Origin: Hydractinia symbiolongicarpus
Taxonomy: Eukaryota; Cnidaria; Hydrozoa; Anthoathecata; Hydractiniidae
Reading direction: 5' to 3'
NCBI RefSeq assembly: GCF_029227915.1
Contig: NC_079878.1
Coordinates: 27,369,501-27,433,500, forward strand
Length of the DNA: 64,000 nucleotides
Part shown: positions 1 to 11,900 of the stretch, piece by piece
How the letters are laid out: every line of letters starts with the position of its first letter
Numbering within the stretch: the stretch's first letter is position 1
Made by a program: the position numbers and the translations under genes
Notes under the pieces: model-generated
The model's database searches: none
Told to the model about the DNA's origin: nothing
The model's input: the letters and a program-made list of their open reading frames with translations, nothing else

Positions 1-418
1 GATCGAATAAAAAATTGCCAAAAATTGCCCGAAAATCCGTTTTTTTCCGATTTTCGGGTAAAATCCGAAAAAATCGGGAAATCGGATTAGTCACGTGTCA
101 AAATTATTCGAAATGATTCTTCTTGATAAAACAAAGTTGTGTTGCTAGTTTCAAGCTCTAAGGATAATCCTAACATGAGTTATTATATTTTCCCCATTAT
201 AAGGATTTCATAGAGATTTTAGGGGTAGTTTCGAATAATGGCCAATATCAAAGCCTCTGAAAGGTATGGGACCTAAAAATTTAACATGCAGGTGTCTAAT
301 AGATAAATGTTGAAACTCAGTAAGTATCATAGCCGTATAAGAAAGCAATCAGGAGTTATTAAAAAAAACCGTCAGGGGGGGCGGAATCCGCCCCCCCCCC
401 GGACCGAATAGGGTTAAA
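1..418 (-). repeat. Dispersed repeat ending in a GC-rich palindrome
   Basis: Non-coding. The right end carries a G-run, the 13-bp palindrome GGCGGAATCCGCC and a C-run, then GGACCGAATAGGGTTAA. The same end appears inverted at 1,913, which shows this is a repeated unit. Read on the minus strand it begins TTAACCCTATTCGGTCC, and TTAA followed by CCC is how piggyBac-type ends look; that class is only a guess. The left edge of the window cuts the repeat, so its other end is unknown. Confidence 0.5.
28..58. repeat. Perfect hairpin, 10-bp arms
   Basis: CCCGAAAATC at 28-37 pairs perfectly with GATTTTCGGG at 49-58 around an 11-nt loop. The motif echoes again in the next 40 bases (AAATCCGAAAAAATCGGG), so this is a small local inverted-repeat cluster inside the dispersed repeat. 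No function is evident. Confidence 0.7.
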
Positions 419-901
419 CAAAGGAAAAACGATATTTAACTTTCGCGTCAATTATTTCCCGCAACTTTGGCAAGTTCTATGTTTTGCAGAAATATATTCC
501 GCGAAAATTAATTCCCTGAAAGTATTGTGAAAACACTCCGCAAAATTTGTTTTGTTTGGTTTCCATACGCAAAATCTTTTACCTATATCTTCATTTTTAC
601 GTAGCTTTATCTATACTCAAAATCTAGAGAATGATGACATTCATTTAATTCAATGTAATTTTTTAACTCTATTATACCTGGGGGGGGCATAACTTTAGAT
701 AAAGTGCTAAAATTTTTTTTGACTATTCCTAACTTTTATTATTGCTTCTGATGAAAAAAATTTTGAAAAATTTTGTACTTTGCTGGGGTTATTGCTTTTC
801 TTGCACGGGGGTAAATTCTTTGCAATTTTGAAAACCGTAAGGTGATATATGGTTACTAGGGATAAATATCAGACCAGATTTGAAGGAAATATCGATCCAG
901 C
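419..901. other. AT-rich non-coding stretch
   Basis: No coding region is supported; open frames are at most about 60 codons with no recognisable protein. It contains a GCGAAAATTAATTCC motif near 500 that resembles motifs inside the DNA transposon near 49.4 kb, and a short G-run near 680. Confidence 0.6.
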
Positions 902-1285
902 AAATTGACGTCATTTCAGATCCATATGACGTCATTATATTGTTTTCCTTTCCTCGATTATCTTTAAACGCCATGTTTTACATACATGCCAAGTTTAATG
1001 ACATGAGCATTAATATTTCTGGTAGAACGGGTCTTTTTATCTTTATCGTTAAAATAAGAATTTTGCCGAAATGACGTCTTTTTTTATCCCAATGAGGTCA
1101 TTAAAATTACTTTTTTCATGTGAAGCACATATTTTGTGTTCATTCCACAAATCTACCAAGAATCAAGGTTATATCATTAGTAACAGTCTAGAAATTAAAA
1201 CGTATTAAAAAATTGGGAAAATGACCATTTTTCACATGTCTGACGTCATTTCTAATGCCTATGACGTCATCAAATTACTTTTTTA
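902..1285. repeat. Three tandem units with paired TGACGTCA-like sites
   Basis: TGACGTCA or near matches occur as pairs at 906/927, 1,072/1,093 and 1,241/1,262. Within each pair the spacing is 21 bp, and pairs recur every 166-169 bp. The middle pair is degenerate (TGACGTCT and TGAGGTCA). The flank after each pair (CATTA or CATCA, then AAATTACTTTTTT in units two and three) is also shared. TGACGTCA is the classic CRE/ATF palindrome, so regulatory activity is possible, but the regular period makes a decayed tandem repeat the simpler reading. Confidence 0.6.
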
Positions 1286-1912
1286 CCTGGATTGAGTTCG
1301 TACTAAGACATTTTGCAATTGAGCTAAGTTTCATCACTTAAGCACAAGTGGTTCAGGATTTATGGCCCGCGGTAACTTTGTGCCCCCCAGGGTTACAAGG
1401 GCCAAAAAAGCTTGTCGTACACAAGATGTCGAATGTCAAATCGCATTAAATCCCACATACAACGGACATATGTCAATAAGAAAGGCTTGCAAGAGTAAGC
1501 ACATATCTATGAAAATAAGTTCTTTACACATTATACCAAATTAAAGAAGAGGATACACCAAACAATGCACGAGCCGTATAAACTTTTCTCATATAGAAAA
1601 CCGACCCAACAGGCAAACTATCATTCTTGTATAACAGACCCTGCAACTGATTATTGAAGTATTGTGTATACAATATACTGTAATACACTTCAGGGCTGTA
1701 AGAATTTACTTTGTTCTCACTAACTTTTCTGATTTGATTAGTATAAATGCCTTGTTTTCACATCGTCGAAACTACATCAAGCGTAAAATTAACTGATTTC
1801 TTTAAAATCGCGAATATTACGATAAGTGGCGAGTAGAATTTATTTAACACTTATACACTTTCTGTTTATTTAATAGAACGGCCGTGTATTGATAGAAGAG
1901 AATCCAAAATTC
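1286..1912. other. Non-coding stretch, no gene seen
   Basis: AT-rich sequence with only a 60-codon chance frame at 1,362. A GCCCGCGG patch and a short C-run near 1,365-1,390 are the only compositional features. Confidence 0.55.
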
Positions 1913-1988
1913 GTTTTAACCCTATTCGGTCCGGGTTTTTTCGAACATATTACGACCGGGGACGGCGGAATCCGCCTCCCCCGGTCGG
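1913..1988 (+). repeat. Inverted partial copy of the left-edge dispersed repeat
   Basis: TTTTAACCCTATTCGGTCCGG matches the reverse complement of the end seen at about 390-416, and GGCGGAATCCGCC recurs at about 1,965. A different bracket (GACCGGGG and CCCCCGGTC) surrounds the palindrome here, so the copy is rearranged or belongs to another subfamily. It gives way to satellite-like sequence at about 1,989. Confidence 0.5.
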
Positions 1989-2096
1989 TTGGTACGAATG
2001 TGTGACGCAACCGTCGAACGGTAGAAATTGAATGAAATGTAGGTTTTGAGTTTGTTTTACTTCCTTAGCGCGGAATTGGTACAACAATGAAGTTCC
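1989..2096 (+). repeat. Diverged fragment of the 373-bp satellite
   Basis: TTGGTACGAATGTGTGACGCAACCGT matches the satellite segment TTGGTACGAATATGTGACGCAACCGT with one mismatch. After a short deletion, GTAGAAATTGAATGAAATGTAG matches the next satellite block, followed by a TTAGCGCG / GATTGGT-like block. Order and orientation match the monomer, so this is a real relative about 14 kb outside the array. A second weaker echo, TTTAGCGCGGAATTGGTACCACAGTGAAA, lies at 2,337-2,365, about 271 bp on. Confidence 0.65.
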
Positions 2097-4397
2097 TTTT
2101 GTTTTAAATTTTTTAAAGAAATGCTAGCTTAGACGATAATACCCTAAGACAACAAACATAATCTTGCATTGGAACTGTATTACAATACGAACTTTAAAAA
2201 GTCATTTTTATTGTATATTTTTCACGTGTCATATGGTCTCTAGCAACAAAATACAAAAATTTGTGTATTTTATTCATCACTTCTCGCGACAATACTTTGT
2301 GTAAAATAATTTTAGTTTTTTTTAAAACTTTTTACTCTTTTAGCGCGGAATTGGTACCACAGTGAAACTGCACAGGAGTTAAAACTGCCGTCCTAATGTT
2401 TTAGTAAACCCCAAGCATGCGATAGGTTTGTGATTAAAGTTTGACAAGGGATTTTTGCACTAAACACAAAAATGCCGCGTAATTAAAATATATATAATAT
2501 AAAATAGCAACTTTTTGACCCTGGTCAAAAAAATGAATAGAAATCAAAACATTTAAACTGTGGTAATGCAAACGAATGACTGAATTATGGTCAACTATTT
2601 AGTCGCTTTTGTTAACAGCGATTTGAAGATGATATATAAATTATGACTTTTTTGCACTTTTTTCATTACATCGCGCAGAAAGGATGATGATCCTAGCTAC
2701 ATATCTAAGCGGAAAAAAAACACAGAACTAAGTTTACTAGAAATGGCACACCTACTGCACGCTGCTATTTGCTTACTACAAAAATGAATACACAAACTTA
2801 AAAACACTTCATACCACCTTGGAACAACCCCTCTGCGTCAGTCAATTTTTTTCATAGCAACTTTTTGTTGTCATCATTATCTTGTTAAAGTCATCTAAAT
2901 AAGTAAATACAAATTGGTTAAAGAACTGTTTTAATTGTATTTTTGATACATCTTTTTATATTGCTCATGCCTGCAATATATTTTTCTTGCACAACGTTTA
3001 GATGATTTTCCGATACACATCTAAACACATCTAAATTCGGAAAAATATCTCGTCCGAAAGAGGAAGAATGTCCCAAAAATTTATTTGCCTTGCCTCCCAT
3101 ATCTCGTATATTTCTGTATGGTTTTTAAAAAAATGATTTGTTATTTAGAATATAAGAACAATTTATGTTTAGCCAAAACATTACAAAACTTTAAAGGATG
3201 TTTTCCAGCAAGCGTGGATAAATTAAAATCTGCACTCACCATTGTTTTTTTACACCATTGCCACTTCATACACCGTAGTTTACTGATATTTCGCGCCATT
3301 TTGTATATTCAGTTATTGCCTACGATGTTCACTCAAAAATCTACGCACTTTAAATACTAAGAATCCATCGCTTTAAAAATGTTACTTACTTTTTTGAAAC
3401 ACGTTGACTTTGTTGCTCTTTAACTTTGGTAAAATTCCGTGATTTTCTTTTACACTATAAACGAAATAAAATTTTTTTTGTAATGCTTCTGTATCCAGAA
3501 AACTTGTGGATGAAAAATAGTTTTTAATATAAACTTTATTTCTGAATGAAAAAATAAAAATTAACTCACCAGATAAAACACTTTAATTCCTTCCTCTTGC
3601 ACTTCGTATAAAAATGTCTGTTAGGCATCATGTTCAAGTAAGCAAATTTTCTTGGTTCATTAATTTTTAAAAACAGAACATTTCCATTGCGTCAATTTAT
3701 GATAACTTCACTAACTTTATATGCGCCTAAAGAATAGTGATTATTAATTTCATTTAGAAGACGGGAATAAATTCGACAAGAGACCATTTAATGTTAATTT
3801 CATGTGATAGTCGCACAGTGCACGCTATATAACGCTGGATTTAAGGCTGGGATTCTGATAGAAATTAAAAGTATATTACAGCTTAAAAACAAATTAATGT
3901 GGTTTAAAAACAAATTATTTCTTTAAAACCGGTTAAAATTATATTTGCGCGATGTTTTACGACGAACATTTCATAAGCAACAACAAGTAGCATTCTTCAA
4001 AAAAAAGCAATTAAGACAGCCTAAGTAAACCGAGTAAAATGAGACACTCGCAAGGTAAACGACTAACAAATCGTGGGTGTTAGCATGGATGATTCTTGCC
4101 CTTATTAATATTTGTGCTAAAAATTACTTTGCGCTCATATGGAGAATACTTGTGCCAGGATTAAATATTTCAATTAAAAGGAAGAAGCAAGTTACGACAC
4201 TTTTTTCTTATTCTGGCGGCATAAAGTCATCCCGGCAAACCTTTCAAGCCTTTCATATAAACAGACCCTAAAATTAAAAATTTCACATCCAGAATAAAAC
4301 GTTTTTTGTTCTAAAACTAACTTTCCCCCATTGACAACCAGAAAAAAATTTTACCCAGTGGGCATTTGCGACATTGAAAAGACGTTGATTTTACGTT
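2097..4397. other. AT-rich non-coding stretch
   Basis: No protein, RNA gene or long repeat is recognised. Small features are the second satellite-like echo at about 2,337, a direct repeat ACACATCTAAA near 3,014-3,036, and TTAAAAACAAATTA repeated near 3,884 and 3,903. Frames of 60-91 codons at 2,918, 3,085 and 4,077 have low-complexity, AT-driven translations and are not called. Confidence 0.55.
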
Positions 4398-4600
4398 GCA
4401 AATAAAAGTTTTTTTGACGTCTTCTTCCGACGTCTATTCAACGTCGGACATCAACGTCTTTTCAACGGTAAAACAACGTCTTGCAACGTCTTTTCAACGT
4501 TAAAACAACGTTGCAGGACGTTGTTTTAACGCTGAAAAGATGTTGATGTCCGACGTTGAATAGACGTCGGAAAAAGACGTCAAAAAAACTTTCATTTTGT
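4398..4600. repeat. Foldback (MITE-like) element built of AACGTC motifs
   Basis: The left arm (AAAGTTTTTTTGACGTCT, then CCGACGTCTATTCAACGTCG) is mirrored by the right arm (CGACGTTGAATAGACGTCGG, then AGACGTCAAAAAAACTTT). Arms of roughly 80 bp or more pair with few mismatches around a centre of further CAACGTCTTTTCAACG units. It has no coding capacity. A foldback of this size resembles a miniature inverted-repeat element, but no clear target duplication was found. Confidence 0.75.
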
Positions 4601-6418
4601 TTTGTTTTAGAAATTAAAAACACTGTCTTTACTCAAAAAGTGTTTTCTTAAAATGTATACATGTTACTTAGTGTTAAACTTTTTATTGCTATCTTTTTGT
4701 CTCCATAACGACTATTATAGATTTTTAAACAGATATGCATTGTATGCATCCCTCTCGATTTACTTTAAAAATTATTTCTTAATAATAGCCAGGAACGTTT
4801 ACCCGAGCATTGACGGTGATGAAATTATATATCATAGACATACCTTAGGGAACACATTTTGGAAGAAAAAGAAAATTTGGCGAAATTGGCGGAATTTAAT
4901 TTTTCTGGATACCAAAATAATAAAATTTTTCGATGAACGAAATAAATAATAATAATAACTTCTTTTTTATCATTGCAGCATTGCTGTGTTACAGATCAGC
5001 CGGTGTCAGGGCTTTTATTTTCTCGTTATCACTGTTAGTATAATTTTTTTTAATTCGAACTTTGTCCAAAATTTTAAATTATCTAAAGCATAAATTATTT
5101 TTTAATTTAAAATTTTGATAACTTCATATAATCTCTCGTTAGACGGAGACAACTGATTTCTTTTCACTTCGAGTCGCAGTTTGATAATTTCTCAACACTG
5201 CATCTAAAAGGGTGTTTAAACTCAATGAATTTGAGATAAACTAAAAAATATTTCGCAATTTTCTGACTCGTAAAAGTTTTTTTTAAAGTGACCAAAGTAA
5301 CTACATTTCTCACCATTGATAGCTTTGATGATGTTTAACTTTTCAAAGAGACGTTTCCCCGCATTTCCGCGCATACTGTATGTCGACTGTAAACTGTTAG
5401 TCATAAGCCTATAAACAAATGTAATCTATACTTGGTTGGCAAAAATCATTATCGTGTATAAAAGGTTCCTATTTGTAATTGTATGTGTGAAGGTAAATAG
5501 TATTTATTTCAGGATGCAAGCTCAGAACCAAGGGACAGTTTGTTCGAAATGGCGAATGTTTAAATTAACGGCATTCAAATTAGCGGATGTGTACTGTATT
5601 AAACAAATTATCCAAATTTTAGAACTCCAGGCTCAACCAAATGCTTCAATTTCATATAAAAAGCTGCACAACTAATTTCATACTGAGGCTACCTTAAAAT
5701 ATGTTGATTGTTCGCGTGATAAAAGAGGTTTATAGTTTGCCATTTGTTTGGTTTATTTATTTATTAACTTTTCTACTAAATTTTTGCCTTTTAAAACGTA
5801 GTTGGGTGACACTAACTAAACATATTTTTGAGTGAAGCCTAATCAGTACGGCTGAACTTATTATAAGCTGTTTTGCAGACTAAAAAGTTAAAAAAACATA
5901 GTACCATACCTAGAGCCAACTAGCTACGCCTTTTCTTTTCTCCTTATATCAGAATATAAGATAAAGCTAGCTAGCTTTCATCGGTCAAAAATGTACAAAA
6001 TAGTACATAAAGCTATATAGCTTTTATTAGCTTGGTATTAAAGAGCATGTCATGAAAAGCACAAGCTGTTTATTGTTTATAAAAACCCTAATCCCTAAAC
6101 AATCACTACTTACTTCCTTAACAAAGCCTGTTCCTTTCTTCTTTATGCCTTATGACTGAAAAAGATCTTGTAATGATGCTCCTGCCGATCAATATTGATT
6201 GACTAATTTACTCTTTAAATGTTAAAGTTTTAAATCAAAACAAATTAATATGAATTTACATATGTTTTAAAGTTATTGGTATATAGCTACCTTCCAAAAT
6301 TCAGTTTCAGATTTTCTGATGGGAGTAACTAACAAAGCATTATTGCGCCATTTTAATTAAAAAAATGCTTTTTTTCTTGTTTGGCATGCCATTTAATTGT
6401 GGTACTCACAAAATATGC
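4601..6418. other. AT-rich non-coding stretch
   Basis: No gene is supported. The 98-codon frame at 4,653 is Phe/Ile/Tyr-rich and runs into a dispersed AATTTGGCG-type motif near 4,875-4,905, then a short AAT run near 4,940-4,960. Frames at 5,222 and 5,436 also lack any family resemblance. Confidence 0.55.
5963..6024. repeat. Two 16-bp perfect palindromes
   Basis: AAAGCTAGCTAGCTTT at 5,963-5,978 and AAAGCTATATAGCTTT at 6,009-6,024 are each self-complementary and share their outer seven bases. GTACAAAATAGTAC lies between them. They could be paired binding sites or a chance cluster of AGCT-rich DNA, which also recurs at 12.8-13.0 kb. Confidence 0.6.
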
Positions 6419-6456
6419 TTGTAAATCTAAGAAGGAATTTCCTTTTAGATTTACAA
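6419..6456. repeat. Hairpin with 12-bp perfect arms
   Basis: TTGTAAATCTAA (6,419-6,430) pairs with TTAGATTTACAA (6,445-6,456). The intervening GAAGGAATTTCCTT is itself nearly self-complementary, giving an almost continuous cruciform-capable stem. No adjacent gene is seen, so a terminator role cannot be argued. Confidence 0.7.
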
Positions 6457-6747
6457 CCAGATTTCGTGTGATTTTATCAGACAAATTGGTTAATACTGCA
6501 CCTTAAATTTATTTTCCTTTAAACCATTCACACTATTTAAACAATAAATTCTCTGCTTAGCCAGCCCTTTATAATTGCATTTTGTGTATTTGTGCAAGAA
6601 TCTTTTTTTTTTTCGTGCAGTACTAGTAGGCTCGAGCATAAGCCAAATTTACCCGTTACGTTTTAAATCAAAAATACTAGCGACTGCACAATAGCGTTCT
6701 CGTTTAAGTTTTGTAAAATATTGACCCAATTTCGATGATAATATTCG

Positions 6748-6768
6748 GTTGCGTTTACAAAACGCAAC
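6748..6768. repeat. Hairpin with 9-bp perfect arms
   Basis: GTTGCGTTT (6,748-6,756) and AAACGCAAC (6,760-6,768) are perfect complements around a 3-nt loop. It is one of three inverted repeats within about 560 bp. Confidence 0.65.
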
Positions 6769-6857
6769 AGGAAATTGTATTTACTGGTTCCAATGCCATC
6801 GCAAGTAGCTACATTGCAAAATTTTAAACAAAGATAAATAGTTTTACATTAAAAGAA

Positions 6858-6983
6858 GCTACTTTGCGCATTACTAACATACCGCCTGGAAGTGCGGGGT
6901 AATCGTTCTGCGGACACCGGAATCAGGAGCTGCAGACAAATCCGCTACACTACCTCGACAATTATGTTAGTGCACAAAGTACC
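6858..6983 (-). repeat. Inverted repeat enclosing a tRNA-like segment
   Basis: Arms of about 21-24 bp (TACTTTGCGCATTACTAACATA at about 6,860 and TATGTTAGTGCACAAAGTA at 6,963) flank an 81-bp GC-richer core. On the minus strand the core reads GGTAGTGTAGCGGAT (A-box/D-arm-like), then GAACGATTACCCCGC, a poor match to a B box and T-stem. The acceptor stem cannot be closed, so this is not a functional tRNA. A tRNA-derived pseudogene or SINE-like remnant inside a small inverted-repeat element is the best guess. Confidence 0.4.
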
Positions 6984-9900
6984 TTACCTTAAGTATAACA
7001 TACAGAGATGGTCATAATCGAAGGTCCGATGGGGGTGAAACATTCTCTGTTGTAAATGAACAATGTACAAAGATAAAAAACACAGGTTTTGTTTTAGCTT
7101 CTGTTATCCAAAGTAACTAAAACTAACAATGACAAGATATTAAGTAAATATTTTTCAAATAAAGTAAAGAAGTTTTTATAATGTTGTTAATTATGCGTAT
7201 AATAATGGGTGTGCGTGTTATATCACTCTTTTATACGCTTTTACTGTCATATGCAAATTGGAGTCTTTATTCCCGTATGTTGTTTATAGTCAAGAAAAAA
7301 AAAACATATCCACAAATCTGATCAAAATTTATTGAGAAAACACAGCTATATTTAAACCTCGTCACCACAAGTAAAAAGAAAATATTTTTGTATAATGTAT
7401 TTGTGTCAACGTTTAATACAACAACATCACCCACGGCCTTGAGCCTTTATTTCTACTTTCTAGTAAAATTTCATGAGATCGAAAATTAAAGCTCTTATTA
7501 ATTTTTTAGAGGATTTATGTTGTGACTGGCAAACAGGGGCGAAAGAAAACGATATTCCAAAAATTCTGATAAAATCATAAACTTGAATAAACTTTTTTCT
7601 GGAAGAATAAAAAACATAAAAATCAATCCTACTGCTTTTCGGATATCAATTAGGGGCAACTTTTGCAATGTGGTTGTCGTCCTTTACCATCACTTATTTA
7701 CGGACTTCGCCTACCGTATTCAATTATTATTAAAGCCCGAATATAACTTTTTCTGCCATATACTTTCAAGAATTGTCATGCTTTCGCTTAGATCGATGTT
7801 TGCTAACAACTCACAGCGCTCACTACCGCGCCTACGCAGTACACGCCGCCTGTCAAAGTACTTTTAAACCGGGTCCCTTTTCTAATATCTCAAGTCTTTT
7901 TGGTCCGTTTATACACATTATATTAATAAAATTCGTGAATGGAGAGTCAACAAAGGAGACCTTATTAATGATTTACTGCTTTTCATGTTTTATTTCCTTG
8001 ACAGAGACAAACTTTTATCCTTTTGTTGGATTTTTAGGGCGGCATTTCGCTGTTGTTCGCTGTTTATGCAGTTGTTGTTTGCGTTATTTTCCTCAGAATG
8101 AGAAGAAGAAATGTAAGTATTACTTTCTATACAATAATTATTACATGTAGGAAGAAAAAAATCAGCTAATTTCTTAATAACACAACGAAACATTCGTTGT
8201 AATTTCGTAAAAGTATGGATTTTGCTGCATAAATTATTGCGTTTTGATTTCTCTTCTACTAATTGGAAAATAAATGAGTTGACATAGACAGCAAATTAAT
8301 AAATTAAATCAAACTCAACTTTTCACAACTGAAAAGCATTTGTTTGCATTGTGCACGCGCGCACATGTTATGCGCATCTTATGCACAGATGCCACAAAAA
8401 TGATATGCACCAAAATTTTAGCAAGTCCACGGGTGGTGTACGTGTGAAAGAGAGACGACGCAATATGATCGCGTTTGAATTTTTGATATCAGTTTTCCCT
8501 TGGAGGAAAGAATACGGAAGGAGAAACAACTCTTTTAATTCTATTGAAACACTGCGTGAGGTTCTAGCAGGTGTCTGTATAGAAACTTAATTTGAAATTT
8601 TAGCGGTTGTGTGACTAAATTATTCGTAAATAACAATTCGCAACTATGATTGGTTATAAAAACAATTAGATAATTTGATGATGAATTTGATAATATTATC
8701 AAAACAAGAAGCCATATTGAAATCGGTAAAATTTCTTTTGTTTTTATGTTAACATAACTAACGAGGAAGCACGTGCTCGACATTTTTTTAAACAAAAAGA
8801 AAAAGTTTATATCTCGTTTTAAAACGACGTTCTGTTATAAGAAGTTATTTCTTTAGTTAGAATAAACATCAATCCAGCACACATTTTGTCGGCACTCGTC
8901 CGGCGCATATCTATCTATATTGTTTTTCATGATCAAAGTGGTATACTCAAGCCTGCAAAAATAGGTTAATATCATGGTTAAACGCTTATTTCCAAACGTA
9001 TTGTTGAAGTTTTTAACAGTAATGTTTACCGACTTATATTAGGCACACTTTCCATACAATAATAACGTGCCTGCAGCGTGTTACAGTCAGATTTCAATAG
9101 AAAAAAGTTAGTCCCTATTAAAAGAGAATATGGAATTTGATCATTCTTTTGCGAAAAAGAATCGGTCGAGCACCTCACGCACTGATTCTTTTAAAATTAA
9201 AAACAATAGAAAATTCAATACATTTAAAGCGTACAGAAATGAAGTTGTTTCTGCTTCCGTATTCTTTCCTCCAAGGTTTTCCAAAAGAGAATGAAAAACA
9301 TCTTTTCAAAAAGAACCATTATTACGCTCAATAATTGTTGTATCGTGGACTTATTTAGGCATCAACTTGAAACTAGTGATGTTTTTCTTCTACAATTAAT
9401 TTATGTATACTAATACCCTATCCTTATTGCATTGTCATAAATGTGTTTTTATATATCCGTATTTTCCTTTACATCAATGTAACAAGATCTCTCACCGAAT
9501 ACAGAATTAAAGTTGACATAAATGCAACAAAGAAATCAGATAAACATTGGTTGGATGGGAGAGACAGAATCCTATACGCAGTTATATTTGTAAGATCATT
9601 AATTAAGTTCGATTAGATATTAAACAATTGTTGAAAAGAGAGCTGTTTTCGGTGAAAAACTCTGGCGTACACCACAATAAATACTACTTTTAAAAAACCT
9701 GGAAGTACCACTGTCTTAGTCCGTCATAGAATTGTCATATATGAACTTGTTTTTCTAGTTTAGAGTCCGCGATCTCCTTAAGTAAACAACTCACCGCTTT
9801 TTTAGCTTTATATTATTTATATACATTTTATTCCGTGTAAGTGAGCATAGTTTCTTTAAGGCATGTAAGAATATGGGTAAGTTTTTATTTGGTGATGATA

Positions 9901-11900
9901 AATCAGGGGGTTTCTTTGCTTTCTCTATTTCAAGAAACAGTGGAGTAGTGAAAAAAATTAATAGATCAAAAACATTTCGCAAAATAGAGAAATACAAAAA
10001 GTGATTGTTAAACCAAACAGGTGTATATTATTTATAAATATTACTGAGTGAATGTGTAATTTTTTTATATCAAACTTTGCCTGCACATATAGAGATTTAA
10101 AGGTTTAAAGATGAAAACTTCAAAAGTTGCTATAATGAAACCGCTGCTAAACATATTCTTTCAATTCGTCACCTAGATGAAAAGTCAGCAAGACAATTCA
10201 ATGTTTTTGCTACTACGGGAAACCTCAAACCCTGTTACTGTTGCAGATTTCTGTAGTTACGAAAGAAAGTTGGCATATGGAATGTTAGAGCCATTTCTAA
10301 TATTGTAGAGCTAAATCTGTCAGGTGCCTTCACAGATCTTATAATGCCAGAGAGGTCAGAAGAATCATTTTAATCTTTTTGAAAGCCGCAATAAAGAAAT
10401 AGTTTCGGCTACCTAATTCAAGCAAAATTGTCACATTAAGTATTATCTAATTTGACTTAATGTTGGCGGTGCCGGTAGTGGTGGTTATATTGAAGGATAT
10501 ATTCTCATTTCTCGCGAATATTTGAGTCACCAAACTAAATCAAATATAAAGACTGAATCAAAATTTCAACACAATTTTATTCAGGTAACTGGTTATAAAA
10601 TTTTTTCCGGTAAAACATTACAAAGACAATACTGGTAGTAGTAAGTATCGGTTCGTTGTGGTGTATATATAGACGTATTCTTTATAATTTAAAATCCGCG
10701 ATCAAATTAAAATGTGTACCAAAGCGGGAAAATATTCAACCTAATTGTTTGAAATGTCTTAGTACTGCTTTTGTACCTGTCATTCGTTCATTGTCAAATA
10801 AAGCTAGCACTTTAAATACTATAAGTTAAATAAGTGCAATCAGTTGCTTGTATTCATTGTTTGGTATTGAAGGTATTGCTGAAAAAATAGGTAGTTATTA
10901 TGCGAGAATGTCTCATGGAATATTTTTAATTTAACGATAAAATAATTAGTAATGACTTACTTTTATTTGTCAAATCTTATAACTAAAATTGAAAATCAGT
11001 TTCATTGAGGCGCCACTTCTATTGTGTTAACTCATTATTGCCATGCAAAATCACAAAAATGACTTACTTCATCAAAAACATTAATATTGATTCACCTTTG
11101 GGAGCGCTAAACTTTGTACCAGTGATATTCCAGGTGTACTACGTCCAACCAAAATATTTTTTATAATTTAACATAAAATATATAAATAAATTATACCATA
11201 TTTTAATAAATTAATGGCAATGTAAAAAGTGCAGTCCAACTTCATTGAGATGTTGTTGAGTATCGTTCCGCACGATTATTGCTGCTGTATGATTATTAAG
11301 CGAGGTTGTTGCGTGAAAAAGTTGTGTGCATACGAAATATTTATCGAATGGATCTGACTGATACATTGCAATTTCGTCATACTGATTTACCTACGGTACC
11401 TGAAAGATTTTTCACTAACATAATGTTTTGTTGATATTTTAAGAAAGAACAAGAAATTTTAATATGATAGTGACGAATATCCAAGAAATTAAGTTACTGC
11501 GGGTGATGATAATGCTGAGAGTATACTCCTGCACTACATCAATTCTATAATTAACCGATAAAAGGAGACCCTCGTTCTGTCAGATCTAATATGTTGACTA
11601 CTATATACTGCTAAAGAAGTGAATTAAATAAAGAACTAATACAACGCTTTTAAGTTTTTATTAACGCAAATATTGCATTACAAATGCGCTGTCAGGGGTA
11701 ATTATTTTTTAATCGTTGTTATTTAATGTTTCTGCAGTTAGTGTATATCATAAGCCGAAGTAAACTGATGAAATACTTTTAGCTGTAAACAACTTAGTCG
11801 TGGTGCTATTAAAATATCCAGTGTGGTAGTTCAATCCACACTTATTTGTAAATATATTTATAGCTAGAAATAACTAGCACTGGTGATTTTTGTACTTTTA

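Noticed and set aside
368-405. GC-rich palindrome read as a transcription terminator
   Set aside because: It belongs to a repeated element end that recurs at 1.96 kb, and no gene precedes it.
4653-4949. 98-codon frame with hydrophobic N-terminus
   Set aside because: It looks like a signal peptide only because AT-rich codons give Leu, Phe, Ile and Tyr; the end runs into a dispersed repeat motif.
6882-6962. A functional tRNA gene on the minus strand
   Set aside because: The acceptor stem cannot be closed and the B box is a poor match; kept only as a possible tRNA-derived remnant.
7773-8150. 125-codon frame, the longest non-repeat frame in the left flank
   Set aside because: Cys/Phe/Leu-rich composition, overlapping frames on both strands and no recognisable domain; consistent with chance in AT-rich DNA.
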